Notes: a model not told the origin generated them from the sequence alone. Shown: positions 53,291-62,686, counted from the first letter of the stretch. The stretch: DNA of 64,000 bases from Lewinellaceae bacterium (GCA_020636405.1 JACJXW010000004.1:2344001-2408000); one strand, 5' to 3'. Made by a program: numbers and translations.

Positions 53291-53322
53291 TTTGCAAAAA
53301 CAGACCGATCGGTTTATTTTTG
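53291..53322 (+). promoter_or_regulatory. Promoter and overlapping operator of the TetR-family gene
   Basis: TTTG (53291-53294), 20-base spacer, TATTTTTG (53315-53322), then ATG at 53344. The palindrome ACCGATCGGT (53304-53313), extended to nine of eleven matching positions per side, sits in the spacer, ideal for repression. ACCGATCGGT-type sites are classic for AcrR/TetR regulators. Confidence 0.7.
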
Positions 53323-53343
53323 ATTTTTAATATACAATTGTCT

Positions 53344-53946
53344 ATGCCTAAAGCAGAACAAACCAGGCAATACATCGTCGAAAAAGCCGCAATTATCTTT
53401 AATCTGAAAGGCTTTGCCGGCACCTCTATGGATGACATCGTCAAAGCGACCGGACTGTCTAAGGGAGGGGTGTACGGTAATTTCAACAGCAAGGAGGATA
53501 TCGCCCTGGCTGCCTTTGAGCACGCTGTAGAGCGGGTGTCCGCCGAAGTCCGGGAGCGCACCCGTGTGATCGACCATACCCTCGACAAACTCAAAGCGGT
53601 AGTGTATTTTTACAAGGAGCGAATACTAAATCCGCCGATCACAGGGGGGTGCCCTATACAGAACACGGCCATCGATGCCGACGACAGCAACCCCGCGCTG
53701 CGCAGCCGGGTGATCTCCGCTCTGGATGAGTGGCAGAAACGCCTCATTTATACCCTCGAGAAAGGAAAGGAAAGGGGAGAGGTGCGGCCGGATGCCGAAA
53801 GCAGGACATTTGCCACCCAGTTCATCGGTACGCTGGAAGGCGGCATCATGCTGGCGCAGCTCTACAAGGATGTGTCTTATTTTGATGTTATGGCCCGGCA
53901 ATTGCTGGACATGATCGAAGGCCTGCGCCCGGCGCAAATCAGGTAG
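53344..53946 (+). CDS. TetR/AcrR family transcriptional regulator
   Basis: 200 residues from ATG 53344. N-terminal helix-turn-helix with A-G-T-S-M-D-D-I-V-K-A-T-G-L-S-K-G and G-V-Y-G-N-F-N-S-K-E (about 25-58); C-terminal ligand domain with G-G-C-P, typical of the AcrR/YjdC-type TetR_C proteins. Probably represses itself and the hydrolase gene six bases downstream through the palindrome at 53304-53313. Ligand unknown. Confidence 0.92.
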   Translation: MPKAEQTRQYIVEKAAIIFNLKGFAGTSMDDIVKATGLSKGGVYGNFNSKEDIALAAFEHAVERVSAEVRERTRVIDHTLDKLKAVVYFYKERILNPPITGGCPIQNTAIDADDSNPALRSRVISALDEWQKRLIYTLEKGKERGEVRPDAESRTFATQFIGTLEGGIMLAQLYKDVSYFDVMARQLLDMIEGLRPAQIR

Positions 53947-53951
53947 AAAAT

Positions 53952-54863
53952 ATGGATGCAGTAAAGCAAATAGAATACCTCCAGTCAGAATGGGACGGCA
54001 CCCCGGATCCACCACCGGCTTACCCGGCCATCCTGAAGGTGATCCGCCTGCTGTTCGGAACCCTTGGCTACCTCTTTCCCAAAGCGGCTGGCCGTATGGC
54101 CTACCGCCTCTTCTCCACACCCCGCCACCGCGCCCGCCACCGGACATCGGACCCGATTCTGGAAAGCGCCCGCCTGTTCGAGTTCCTTTACGGAAGGCAG
54201 ATCCTGAAAGGCTACGAGTGGGGCGCCGGAACGCGCACTATCCTGCTCGTTCATGGCTGGGAGTCCAGAGGCACTGCCTTGCGGTCCTTTGTTCCGGCGC
54301 TGCTGGAGCGGGGCTTCCGGGTAGTCGCCTTCGACGGGCCCGCCCACGGCAACTCCGGCGGTAAACGCACCAACCTGTTACACTTCGGCGGCGCCGTCCG
54401 GGCAGTACTCAACCAGATCGGCGGTGCTTACGGGGTAATCACCCACTCCTTCGGGGGCGCCTCCACTGTTTTCGCCCTCTCCAACCTCGACGACAGCCTG
54501 CAGGTGGACAAGCTGGTGCTCATCGGAGCGCCCAGCCGTATGGACAAGGTCCTCTACGACGCCATCGATACCCTTAACCTGCCGGCGCCGGCCGCCCGGC
54601 AATTCTTCCGATTCCTGGAAAAAAAAGTGAAATTTCCGGTGCGCCACGCCGATGTCAGCACCGCTTCCGGCCGCTTCCGGATAGGACAGGCCCTCATCGT
54701 CCACGATACCCAGGACGCTGTTGTCCCTTTCTCAGAAGCCCGGGCCACCTTCGAAGCCTGGGACAATGCCCGGCTGCTCGCCTCCAAAGGCTACGGCCAT
54801 TACCGCCTGATGAAAAACCCGGACCTGGTGCAACGGGTGGCGGAGTTCCTTCAGGATTCGTGA
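53952..54863 (+). CDS. Alpha/beta hydrolase
   Basis: 303 residues, no signal peptide. Oxyanion motif L-V-H-G-W-E-S-R-G, F-D-G-P-A-H-G-N-S, nucleophile elbow T-H-S-F-G-G (Thr replaces the usual Gly in front), an acid near V-H-D-T-Q-D-A-V-V-P and a C-terminal G-H-Y-R. Esterase, lipase or thioesterase-like; substrate not predictable. Six bases after the TetR stop, so an operon under that regulator. Confidence 0.9.
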   Translation: MDAVKQIEYLQSEWDGTPDPPPAYPAILKVIRLLFGTLGYLFPKAAGRMAYRLFSTPRHRARHRTSDPILESARLFEFLYGRQILKGYEWGAGTRTILLVHGWESRGTALRSFVPALLERGFRVVAFDGPAHGNSGGKRTNLLHFGGAVRAVLNQIGGAYGVITHSFGGASTVFALSNLDDSLQVDKLVLIGAPSRMDKVLYDAIDTLNLPAPAARQFFRFLEKKVKFPVRHADVSTASGRFRIGQALIVHDTQDAVVPFSEARATFEAWDNARLLASKGYGHYRLMKNPDLVQRVAEFLQDS

Positions 54864-54901
54864 TTCGTTACTCGGGATTCGTAAGATCCAGGGATCCGCG
54901 A

Positions 54902-55024
54902 ATAAGTACCTGGGCTGAGAGGCATAAGGAATCACAGAAAAGGGGAAATGCAGTCCGAACCCAAGCCTGGCGTACGTTTCTACAGCATTTCCACGTATTT
55001 AGCTATTTGTGTCCAGGTACTTAT
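54902..55024. repeat. Inverted-repeat element (about 120 bp) in the spacer before the adhesin gene
   Basis: ATAAGTACCTGG (54902-54913) and its exact complement (55013-55024) at the ends, with GGAAATGC (54944-54951) and GCATTTCC (54985-54992) nested inside; GGATCC/GGATCCG words flank both ends. Non-coding, MITE-like. The rest of the 54864-55241 spacer shows a TAATTTTG -7-like box at 55139-55146 but no partner -33 box. Confidence 0.5.
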
Positions 55025-55241
55025 ACAAATCCCGAATCCACGGATCCCGGATCGCAAATCCATCAATAACAAATCCATCACTTTGTCACCTCCCTGCCCA
55101 GAGCTTTCGTAATAGGAAAGGAAATTCCAAAATTTGATTAATTTTGGTCGGTTTCTTAATAAGAAATCCCCATGTTTGGAATTCGGAATCAATAGCCGCC
55201 TTCGACCAAGCTCAAAAACAAAAAACACTAAAAGGCAAAAA

Positions 55242-58200
55242 ATGAGAATATCGTTACTTTCCCTGTTCTTTCTGTTTCTGGCCCTCACCCTCCTTGGGCA
55301 AGCACCGCCTAACGATAACTGCGCGGGCGCTATTGACCTCGGTGTGTTACCCGCGGACTGTTCGGGCCAGGTTTATACCAATGTGAATGCTACATCCAGT
55401 GGCCTTGGCGTGGGCAATATTCCCAACTGTTTCAACGGGGGGAATGTGAACCGCGATGTCTACTTCTCTTTTAGCACCAACGATACGCTCATAGATGTTT
55501 CCATCATCCTTCAGGGGACGGATGCCGGAGCGAATGGCCCCATCACCAACCCCCAGGTGGCCATCTACCGGGGAGATTGCACCGGAGGGCTGGCCTTTCT
55601 GGGCTTCTGCTTTTCAGCCGCTGCGGGAGACAACCAACTGCAGCTCGACGTGCTGGGGCTGACGCCAAACACCACCTATTACCTGCTCGTCAACGATTAT
55701 TCGGCCACCGCCTCTCCCAATTCGGGAGATTTTACCCTTTGCGTCGAAGAGTACGTGCCGGCCATCAATATTGGCGATGAACCGAGCACCACATCCTGCT
55801 TCGGCACCCTTTACGACAACGGCGGGCCGGATGGTGATTACACCACCAATCAAAACCTCACTTTCGTGATCCAGCCGAGTGAGTTCCACCAGTGCATCGA
55901 GATCTCCATGGTCGACTTTCAACTGGAGAACGGCCCCGACCGGATCAATTTTTACGCAGGAAACAATACCAGCGCCCCGTTGATCGCCAGCGTAACCGGC
56001 TTTAGCAACGGGCAACCATTCGTCATACAGTCGGGCTCACAGGCCGTTACCGTGCAATTCCTCACTTCGGCTTTCGTCAATCAATCGGGTTTTGAGCTCA
56101 CCTGGTCGTGCAGCCCTCTGGCGTGCGACGGTTCTTCTTTCGACAACCCTATACCCATCAGCGGGCTACCCTTTAACCAGGGGGGCTTTTCTACCTGCAA
56201 TGACGCTTCCAACCTGGCACAGACGCCCTGCAACCAGGCGCCATTCCTCAATGGGCCGGAAGTCGTCTTCGCCTACGAATCTACAGGCGACTACTGTGCA
56301 GACCTGATGGTCACCGGCGCTACGCCCGGCACGGGAATCGCCGTGCTCAACGGCCCTCCGGGCGCCCCGGGCACCCAGTGCCTCGCTCAAAGCGCCAATG
56401 GTATGGCCAATGCCGTTGACTTTCAGGATCCAGGCACCTACTACATCCTGGTGGGCAATGCCCAGGGCTGTACCGGCTTCGGGCTTTCCATTACCGAGGC
56501 GGACTGTAGCCTCAACCCCTCGCTGCTGGCCTCCCTCTGCAACCCGCTCAACGGGTGCATCAACCCCGACGGCCTGCCCTCCACTTTTGTCTTTAACCAG
56601 GGCTTTGAAGATATAACTTTCACCCCGGGCGTCAACTCCGGTTGCTGGGTCAACACCGGCGCTGCCCAGCCCAACTATTACTGGTTCTCCATCGAGGCTC
56701 AGGCCAATGGCCCCTTCGGCTTCATTGTACAGGCCGCGAACCCCGGCGAAGAATCGGATATCGACTTCAACGTCTGGGGGCCCTTTACCCGCGAGGAGGT
56801 GTGCGAAGATCCCCTGGGCGTGAAAGATTTCATTGAAAGCAACCAGCCTGTCCGGTCTTCCTGGGCCGGCGGCGCAGACCCCACGGGGCTGGCACAGTTC
56901 AACCTCGATGGCGACCCGGTCACCGACCCTTATGATTGTCAGCCGGTGCCTGGCGCCAACGGCGACGATTTCGCCTCCGTCATCATGGCGCAGGAAGGAG
57001 AAGTCTATATCGTCCTGATCAACGACTGGGGCGATGACATTGCCAGCGGCGCCATCTCTGTGGACTGGTCCCCCTCCGATCCGCCGGTGTTAGGCGCCAT
57101 TACCTCCTCGCTGGTGCAAATGGATACGGCCATCTGCGCCGGAGAATCCGTTCAGCTCCTGCTCGACACTCCGGTGGACGACATCACCTGGCTGGGCGAT
57201 ACGGAATCGCTCTCTTGTACCGATTGCCCCAACCCGGTGGCTACGCCGGCGGAAACGAGCGTCTATCAGGCTATCATTCAGGCCGTGTGTTATGTCGATA
57301 CGGTTGAGATCACCGTCCAGGTTTATGAGGTGGACGCCGGGCCGGATGTTACGGTCTGCCGGAATGAGGACATTCAGATCGTTGCCGGCAGCGATTTTCT
57401 CTTTGCGCAATACCAATGGACGGCCCCTGCCGGCGTAACGCTGAGCTGTACGGACTGTCCTGCTCCCTTCGTCATCGCCAATGACCCGGGGACTTACGAA
57501 ATATCGGTTACCTTGTCGGGGATCGGCTGTACACTGGGCGACCAGATGATACTGACTGTCCTCAACGGAGAGGCTCCGGATTATAACATTAGCGACGATC
57601 AGCAGATCTGTATCGGGGAATCTGCCAATATCGGAGGCGCGCCGGTGCCATCGGTCAGCTACAGCTGGTCGTCCAACCCTCCGGGCTTCAGCGCCGACAC
57701 ATCCAACCCTCAGGTCGCTCCGACGGAAACCACCACCTACTACCTTTCGGCAACAGGGCCCACCTGCCCGGTGGCCTCCATTGACAGCGTACAGGTAGAG
57801 GTCTTTCTTCCGCCACAGCTGAACATCACCGGAGATACCGCTGTGTGTCAGGAAGAGCCCGTGGTGCTGGGCAATACTCCGATCGAGCCAGGTGTAACTT
57901 ATACCTGGGCAGGGCCTCCTACGATCGATGACCCTTCCGATCCTAACTCCATAGCATTTCCGGAAAGTGATGGCACCTATACGTTGACTGCCGTTCGCGG
58001 CGCCTGTACGGTGGTGGAATCCTTTGACGTCACCATTACGCCGATCGCCATTGAGATCCTGGATGCCGGCCTGATGCCCATGCCGGATACGATGCGCATC
58101 TGCCGGGGCGACGAGGTGGTGCTCAATACCAGCATCACTCCGGCAGACAGTATTCCGCTGTGGACTTCAACGGCGCCGGGTTTTGATACGCTCCTGACAT

Positions 58201-60344
58201 CCAGTTTGACCGTGAGCCCCCAATCGGTGGCGACTTATTATGCCGAGATCACGCTTGGCAGCGGTTGTTTCAAGATCGATTCCGTGGTCATCCTGGTCGA
58301 TTCCCTGCCTTATAATATGGATATCATGCCAGCGGATACCACGGTCTGCGAAGGGGCGCTGGTAGTGCTCTCTTCTCCCATTTACGAGCCGGGCGACTTT
58401 CCCGAGATCGAGTTCCTGTGGAGTCCCGTCGATGGGCAGGAAACGCCGGATACGCTTTACAATATGGTGATCCGGGCCCAGGCTGACGAACAGATCATCT
58501 ACCAAAGGGTGGCCACCAGCGGAGTGTGCGTAGATACGAGCTTTGCTACGCTCAATGTCAATCCTACTCCGGAAGTGAGCATCGATCCCAATAGTGCCCT
58601 CATTTGCGTCGGAGATCAGGTGCAACTTACGGCTACCGTAGATGAGAATACGACGGAATTTGAATGGATTGCCGGTGGGGAATCTCTCAGCTGTACCGAT
58701 TGCCTCAACCCGGTGGCCTCGCCGGGGATGACGACGACTTATACGCTGGAAGCCAAGAACGAAGACTGCCCGGCTACAGCCAGCACCACCGTCGAAGTAC
58801 TGGGGCCGCCGGCCATTTTGTTGAATACCCAAACGGTGATCTGCCTGGGCGAGAGCCTGCAGCTCAACCTGGCCTTCGATGAAAATGCCACCTACACCTG
58901 GACCGCTACCGATCCAAACTTCGGTACGGTGGTTGATCCGCAATTGGTGGTTACGCCGGATGTAAATACAACCTATTTCCTCACTGCCGACAATGGCGCC
59001 TGCGACCCCGTTTCGGTGGAGATCACCATCCAGGTCGTTCCTCCTCCGGTATTGACTGCCGGAATTTCAGCCCCTGTGATCTGCCAGGGAGAAACGGTTA
59101 CGCTCACGGCCCAGGTGGAAAACAGCCAGCCGGGTGACTCCTACATCTGGACCGATGAGAATGGAGATGAAGTGGGCTCTGGCCAACAAGTGACGGATGC
59201 GCCCCTTTCCAATACGGAGTACACGATCACCTATATCAGCAGCATCGGCTGTGGTTCCCGGACCGAAACGGTGAGCGTTGAGGTATTGCCGGCGCCGGTC
59301 GCCAACCCGATCAGCGGCCGGGTGATCTGCCTGGGAGATTCGGTACAGTTGAGTACTGGCTCCGATCCCAACACCATTTACGAGTGGACGTCGACCGATC
59401 CCAATTTTACGGATTTCAATAACCCGGAACCGGTGGTCACCCCTACACAAACTACCACCTATACCCTGGTGGCTGAGAATGGCGTCTGCCCGGCGATCGA
59501 AGCGGAGATCACCATCGAAGTGGTCGGCCAGGTGGCACTCTCCATCGACGCCTCGGACGATTTCTTGTGTTTTGGAGAAGAGGCTACCCTGACGGCAGTA
59601 GCGGTTGGCGGATCCTCCGGCGATACCTTTACCTGGGAGGGAAGCGATGGCACCACCTTCAGCGGTAACCCGATCACTGTTTCCCCGTTGGGTCTGACAG
59701 TGTATACGCTGGCCTATCAGGATGGGGCCGGCTGCCAGACACTGGAAGAATCGATCACCCTGGATGTGGAAGGCGAAGTCACCCTCGATGGAATAACTGT
59801 TGATCCACTGGATTCTTTGGGGGCTTACTTCATAGGCGATGAGGTAACGCTTACGGCCAATTACGCCACAGATCTGGCCGGCCCCTTGAATTTCAGCTGG
59901 ACCAGGGACGATTCGCTGGTCAATTCGGGACAGGGGCTGGAATCCATCAGCCAAACCCTACTGATCCCGGGTGACCTGGTGTACGCCGTGGCTGTCACTA
60001 CCCCCAACGGTTGCACGTATACCGTCAATACGACACTTACGGTGGTAGAACCGTTAGTGGATGTACCCAAAGCCTTTACCCCTAACGGAGATACTTATAA
60101 CGACTTCTTCAATATCGTTGCCCAGGGTAACCCTGCCAACCTGGAGATCACCGAATTTAAAGTATTCAACCGCTGGGGCCAGCTCGTTTATGACAATGAG
60201 GATCCGGGCCGCGGCTGGGATGGTACTTTCAACGACAATCCCCAGCCTTCGGAGGTGTATTTCTATATGATCTCCGTTGCGCTGCCGGATGGCAAGGCAC
60301 ATTCCAAATCTCCTTTCCGGGGAGATGTAACGCTGCTGCGGTAG
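55242..60344 (+). CDS. Giant cell-surface protein with Ig/PKD-like repeats and T9SS type B sorting domain
   Basis: 1700 residues from ATG 55242. Signal peptide (to about residue 20, T-L-L-G-Q-A), an N-terminal P-P-N-D-N-C-A-G-A domain, a CUB-like domain (about 175-300), a further glycine-rich part, then about nine repeats of roughly 90 residues with I-C-x-G-E-S, Y-x-W and T-T-T-Y-x-L-x-A motifs, and a C-terminal gliding-motility-associated domain (last ~85 residues: V-P-K-A-F-T-P-N-G-D, F-N-R-W-G, W-D-G). The last is the CHU_C/TIGR04131-like type B signal of the type IX system. Adhesin or matrix protein role inferred. The start was moved 108 bases into the open frame to give the signal peptide. 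Confidence 0.92.
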   Translation: MRISLLSLFFLFLALTLLGQAPPNDNCAGAIDLGVLPADCSGQVYTNVNATSSGLGVGNIPNCFNGGNVNRDVYFSFSTNDTLIDVSIILQGTDAGANGPITNPQVAIYRGDCTGGLAFLGFCFSAAAGDNQLQLDVLGLTPNTTYYLLVNDYSATASPNSGDFTLCVEEYVPAINIGDEPSTTSCFGTLYDNGGPDGDYTTNQNLTFVIQPSEFHQCIEISMVDFQLENGPDRINFYAGNNTSAPLIASVTGFSNGQPFVIQSGSQAVTVQFLTSAFVNQSGFELTWSCSPLACDGSSFDNPIPISGLPFNQGGFSTCNDASNLAQTPCNQAPFLNGPEVVFAYESTGDYCADLMVTGATPGTGIAVLNGPPGAPGTQCLAQSANGMANAVDFQDPGTYYILVGNAQGCTGFGLSITEADCSLNPSLLASLCNPLNGCINPDGLPSTFVFNQGFEDITFTPGVNSGCWVNTGAAQPNYYWFSIEAQANGPFGFIVQAANPGEESDIDFNVWGPFTREEVCEDPLGVKDFIESNQPVRSSWAGGADPTGLAQFNLDGDPVTDPYDCQPVPGANGDDFASVIMAQEGEVYIVLINDWGDDIASGAISVDWSPSDPPVLGAITSSLVQMDTAICAGESVQLLLDTPVDDITWLGDTESLSCTDCPNPVATPAETSVYQAIIQAVCYVDTVEITVQVYEVDAGPDVTVCRNEDIQIVAGSDFLFAQYQWTAPAGVTLSCTDCPAPFVIANDPGTYEISVTLSGIGCTLGDQMILTVLNGEAPDYNISDDQQICIGESANIGGAPVPSVSYSWSSNPPGFSADTSNPQVAPTETTTYYLSATGPTCPVASIDSVQVEVFLPPQLNITGDTAVCQEEPVVLGNTPIEPGVTYTWAGPPTIDDPSDPNSIAFPESDGTYTLTAVRGACTVVESFDVTITPIAIEILDAGLMPMPDTMRICRGDEVVLNTSITPADSIPLWTSTAPGFDTLLTSSLTVSPQSVATYYAEITLGSGCFKIDSVVILVDSLPYNMDIMPADTTVCEGALVVLSSPIYEPGDFPEIEFLWSPVDGQETPDTLYNMVIRAQADEQIIYQRVATSGVCVDTSFATLNVNPTPEVSIDPNSALICVGDQVQLTATVDENTTEFEWIAGGESLSCTDCLNPVASPGMTTTYTLEAKNEDCPATASTTVEVLGPPAILLNTQTVICLGESLQLNLAFDENATYTWTATDPNFGTVVDPQLVVTPDVNTTYFLTADNGACDPVSVEITIQVVPPPVLTAGISAPVICQGETVTLTAQVENSQPGDSYIWTDENGDEVGSGQQVTDAPLSNTEYTITYISSIGCGSRTETVSVEVLPAPVANPISGRVICLGDSVQLSTGSDPNTIYEWTSTDPNFTDFNNPEPVVTPTQTTTYTLVAENGVCPAIEAEITIEVVGQVALSIDASDDFLCFGEEATLTAVAVGGSSGDTFTWEGSDGTTFSGNPITVSPLGLTVYTLAYQDGAGCQTLEESITLDVEGEVTLDGITVDPLDSLGAYFIGDEVTLTANYATDLAGPLNFSWTRDDSLVNSGQGLESISQTLLIPGDLVYAVAVTTPNGCTYTVNTTLTVVEPLVDVPKAFTPNGDTYNDFFNIVAQGNPANLEITEFKVFNRWGQLVYDNEDPGRGWDGTFNDNPQPSEVYFYMISVALPDGKAHSKSPFRGDVTLLR

Positions 60345-60353
60345 GACGAAACC

Positions 60354-60406
60354 GGAAGTGGGAAAGCGGAAGTCGGAAAAGGAAATACTTCCGCTTTCCC
60401 ACTTCC
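60354..60406. repeat. Perfect 20-bp inverted repeat after the adhesin gene
   Basis: Arms 60354-60373 and 60387-60406 pair without mismatch (GGAAGTGGGAAAGCGGAAGT type), loop 13 bases, followed by two more CCCACTT words. Built from the same GGAAG/CTTCC vocabulary as 6495-6556. It may end transcription of the adhesin gene, although no T tract follows. Confidence 0.65.
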
Positions 60407-60423
60407 CACTTCCCACTTCGAAT

Positions 60424-60834
60424 ATGTCTTTACTCTTCAAGGCCCATCTTTTCCTGACCCTATACATGGCCGGCCTTATCTGGTTCGTGCAGGTGGTGCA
60501 TTATCCGTTGATGGGAAAGGTGGGGTTGGCTGATTTTGTTGCTTACGAAAACGCCCATACCCGTCGGACTTCCTGGGTGACGGCGCTGCCGATGCTGGCA
60601 GAACTGGGTACTGGAGCGCTTCTCCTGTATTTTACCCCTTCGTCGGCCCTGTTTCAGGCCAATCTTTTGGGTATCCTCTTGCTCTGGGCGTCCACCTTTT
60701 TCATTCAGGTGCCGCTGCATGGCCAGTTGACCAAGGCTTTCACCGCCCGGGCCCACCGCCGACTGGTGAATACCAATTGGATCCGGACGGTGCTGTGGAC
60801 GGTAAGGGGGATCCTCCTGCTTAGCGTAGCCTAG
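60424..60834 (+). CDS. Small multi-pass membrane protein, unknown
   Basis: 136 residues from ATG 60424, four membrane helices. W-F-V-Q-V-V-H-Y-P-L near the first helix and V-P-L-H-G-Q-L-T-K-A-F, H-R-R-L-V-N-T-N-W-I-R-T near the third and fourth give a DUF1772-like appearance; that is a weak match. Inner membrane; function unknown. The stop codon lies inside a palindrome (60826-60839). Confidence 0.75.
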   Translation: MSLLFKAHLFLTLYMAGLIWFVQVVHYPLMGKVGLADFVAYENAHTRRTSWVTALPMLAELGTGALLLYFTPSSALFQANLLGILLLWASTFFIQVPLHGQLTKAFTARAHRRLVNTNWIRTVLWTVRGILLLSVA

Positions 60835-60949
60835 GCTACCCGTCTAAGGTTGGACACTATTGATAGCCGAGAAGTTGTGGAATGCCCGGAGCCACTTCCG
60901 ACTTCCGACTTCCGGCTTTTGTCCAACGTTAGATCGGCAGCCGTAGCCT
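60826..60949. repeat. Long imperfect inverted repeat at the end of the membrane protein gene
   Basis: A perfect 14-base palindrome GTAGCCTAGGCTAC (60826-60839) at the stop codon; its AGGCTAC half pairs again with GTAGCCT at 60943-60949, and GTTGGAC (60849-60855) with GTCCAAC (60921-60927). It lies between converging genes. Confidence 0.45.
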
Positions 60950-61022
60950 GAAAATATCCCTTGGTTTTCAGTATTTGGTGTGGCGAACACCGAATTCCGA
61001 ACAGCGCCACATTTCAATGCTC

Positions 61023-61202
61023 TTACTCAAACAACCCCTCCAGGCTCTCCTCAGTCGTTCGCAGTTTCTCCCGGCAGTAGGCGATCAGTTCGGCTGCCCG
61101 CTTCACCTTTTCCGACAGTTCATCTACGCTGACGGCATCCTCCTGCAGTTGGGCGACGATCTGCTGTAGTTCCTGCAGGGCTTCTTCGTAGGATAGTTTC
61201 AT
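61023..61202 (-). CDS. xseB: Exodeoxyribonuclease VII small subunit
   Basis: 59 residues, translated directly from the sequence. M-K-L-S-Y-E-E-A-L-Q-E-L, then L-S-E-K-V-K-R-A-A-E-L-I, C-R-E-K-L and a final L-F-E: the XseB pattern of two helices forming a hairpin. The stop is TAA at 61023-61025. It follows xseA at 131 bases on the same strand. Confidence 0.92.
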   Translation of the reverse strand: MKLSYEEALQELQQIVAQLQEDAVSVDELSEKVKRAAELIAYCREKLRTTEESLEGLFE

Positions 61203-61333
61203 ATTGAGTTTGTTATTTCCTTATGAAGTTGTTTGAATTTTTTAGGGTTTTTGATTTGTGACGTTTGATCTTCGATGTTCCCAACTGTTCCAGGGCTTTT
61301 CCAGCCCGCAAATCGAAAATCAAAAATCAAAAA

Positions 61334-62566
61334 TTACGGATCTCCCACCACAGAATCCACCTCTCCATCCTCCAGCCGTGTAGTGATCCGCTCCCCATCT
61401 TTGAGTTCCTGTACCGAACGCACCGCCTTCCCCTCCTTCAGTGTGATGCTGAAGCCCCGTTTCAGCGTTGCTTCCGGGCTGAGCAATTGATTGAGCTGTT
61501 CAAACTGTTCCAGGCGATTTTTTTCCAGGCGCAGGCGCTGCCGGGCAAGGCGGGGAAGTTCTGCGGCCATTCGGTTGATCGTTTCCCGTTGCCGGTTGAG
61601 CAATTGCCGGGGAAAGTGTTGAATGGCCTGTTCCTGGCGTTCCAGCCACAGGGCGGCCTCGCGGGTTTTGTGGTTGGCCAGGAGGCGCAGCTGTTGCCCC
61701 AGTTGCTGGAGGCGGCCTTCGAATTCCATATTTCGGTGTACGATAAAATCAGCGACGGCGGTTGGGGTTTTCAGGGCGGTGTGGGCTACTTTGTCGAGCA
61801 GCACCTCATCCACATCGTGGCCGATACCGGTGAGTACGGGCAGGGTGGACTCGGCTATGGCCTTGCACAGTTCGTAATTGTCGAAGGCGGCCAGGTCCAG
61901 CTTGGCGCCGCCGCCGCGGATGATGGCGGCGCAGTCGAAGTGGGCGCGCCGGCGTTCGATCTTTCTCAGTTGCTGGATCACCTCCTCTTCCGTTTGGCCG
62001 CCCTGCATGGCGGCGGCGAACAGTTGGCAGTCGAACCGGTAGCCATAGGCATTTTCCTGAAGCTGTTGCAGAAAATCCTGCAGGCCGGCCGCTGTTTCGG
62101 AACTGATGATGGCGATGCGTTGCAGGGCGATGGGCAGGGCGTGGCGCCGGTTCCTGCCGATGAGCTGTTCGTTTTCCAGGCGCTCCAGGATCTGCCGGCG
62201 GCGCAATTCCAGCTGGCCCAGCGTGTAGGCCGGGTCGATGTCTTCCACGACGAGTTTGAAGCCGTACCGTTCGTGAAAATCCACTTGCACCAGGAGCAGC
62301 GCCTCGATGCCGTCCTGCAGCAGGCCGTCGAGGGTACGGCCCAGTTTGCGGCGCAGTTTGCGCAGGCTGGACTGCCAGATGACCCCTTCTGCCTGGGCGA
62401 TGACCTGGTCGCTGGCGCCGTCCTTCTGCACCAGGCTGAGGAAGCAGTGGCCGCGCGCCTCGTTGGCCTGGGCGATCTCACAGCTTACCCATACGGGCGC
62501 CGGCAGGTTGAGGGCCAGCACCCGGCGGATGTGCTCGTGGAGCTCGAAGAGGGTGTGTTTTTCCAA
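61334..62566 (-). CDS. xseA: Exodeoxyribonuclease VII large subunit
   Basis: 410 residues, starting with TTG at 62566; no ATG lies close and the N-terminal H-T-L-F-E-L-H-E-H-I-R-R is conserved in the family. An OB-fold (about 1-95, with G-H-C-F-L-S-L) is followed by the catalytic domain with R-G-G-G-A-K-L-D-L-A-A-F-D (about 225) and G-I-G-H-D-V-D-E (about 255), then a long coiled coil. Processes single-stranded DNA with XseB. A TACCTTTG -7-like box (62583-62590, minus strand) lies 17 bases upstream without a clear -33 partner. Confidence 0.94.
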   Translation of the reverse strand: MEKHTLFELHEHIRRVLALNLPAPVWVSCEIAQANEARGHCFLSLVQKDGASDQVIAQAEGVIWQSSLRKLRRKLGRTLDGLLQDGIEALLLVQVDFHERYGFKLVVEDIDPAYTLGQLELRRRQILERLENEQLIGRNRRHALPIALQRIAIISSETAAGLQDFLQQLQENAYGYRFDCQLFAAAMQGGQTEEEVIQQLRKIERRRAHFDCAAIIRGGGAKLDLAAFDNYELCKAIAESTLPVLTGIGHDVDEVLLDKVAHTALKTPTAVADFIVHRNMEFEGRLQQLGQQLRLLANHKTREAALWLERQEQAIQHFPRQLLNRQRETINRMAAELPRLARQRLRLEKNRLEQFEQLNQLLSPEATLKRGFSITLKEGKAVRSVQELKDGERITTRLEDGEVDSVVGDP

Positions 62567-62655
62567 AGCCTGATGTTTGTCGCAAAGGTAAGCGGTAGGA
62601 GGGAGGAGGGGAAGAAATCGGCTGGTTTTTGAGGCTGCCTGAAGTATTTTGCCTT

Positions 62656-62686
62656 CTTAAGCGGTAAATTTCCTTTACCGCTTAAG
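62656..62686. repeat. Perfect 13-bp hairpin between xseA and the sigma factor gene
   Basis: CTTAAGCGGTAAA (62656-62668) and its exact complement (62674-62686), 5-base loop. No T tract on either side, so more likely an operator or a structural element in the divergent promoter region than a terminator. Confidence 0.6.

Noticed and set aside
53223..53594. Extension of folK to 53594
   Set aside because: It would overlap the TetR gene and its promoter antisense; the HPPK family starts at 53222.
55139..55146. TAATTTTG as promoter of the giant adhesin gene
   Set aside because: No TTG or TTTG at 17-23 bases upstream; a -7 match alone is too frequent in AT-rich spacers.
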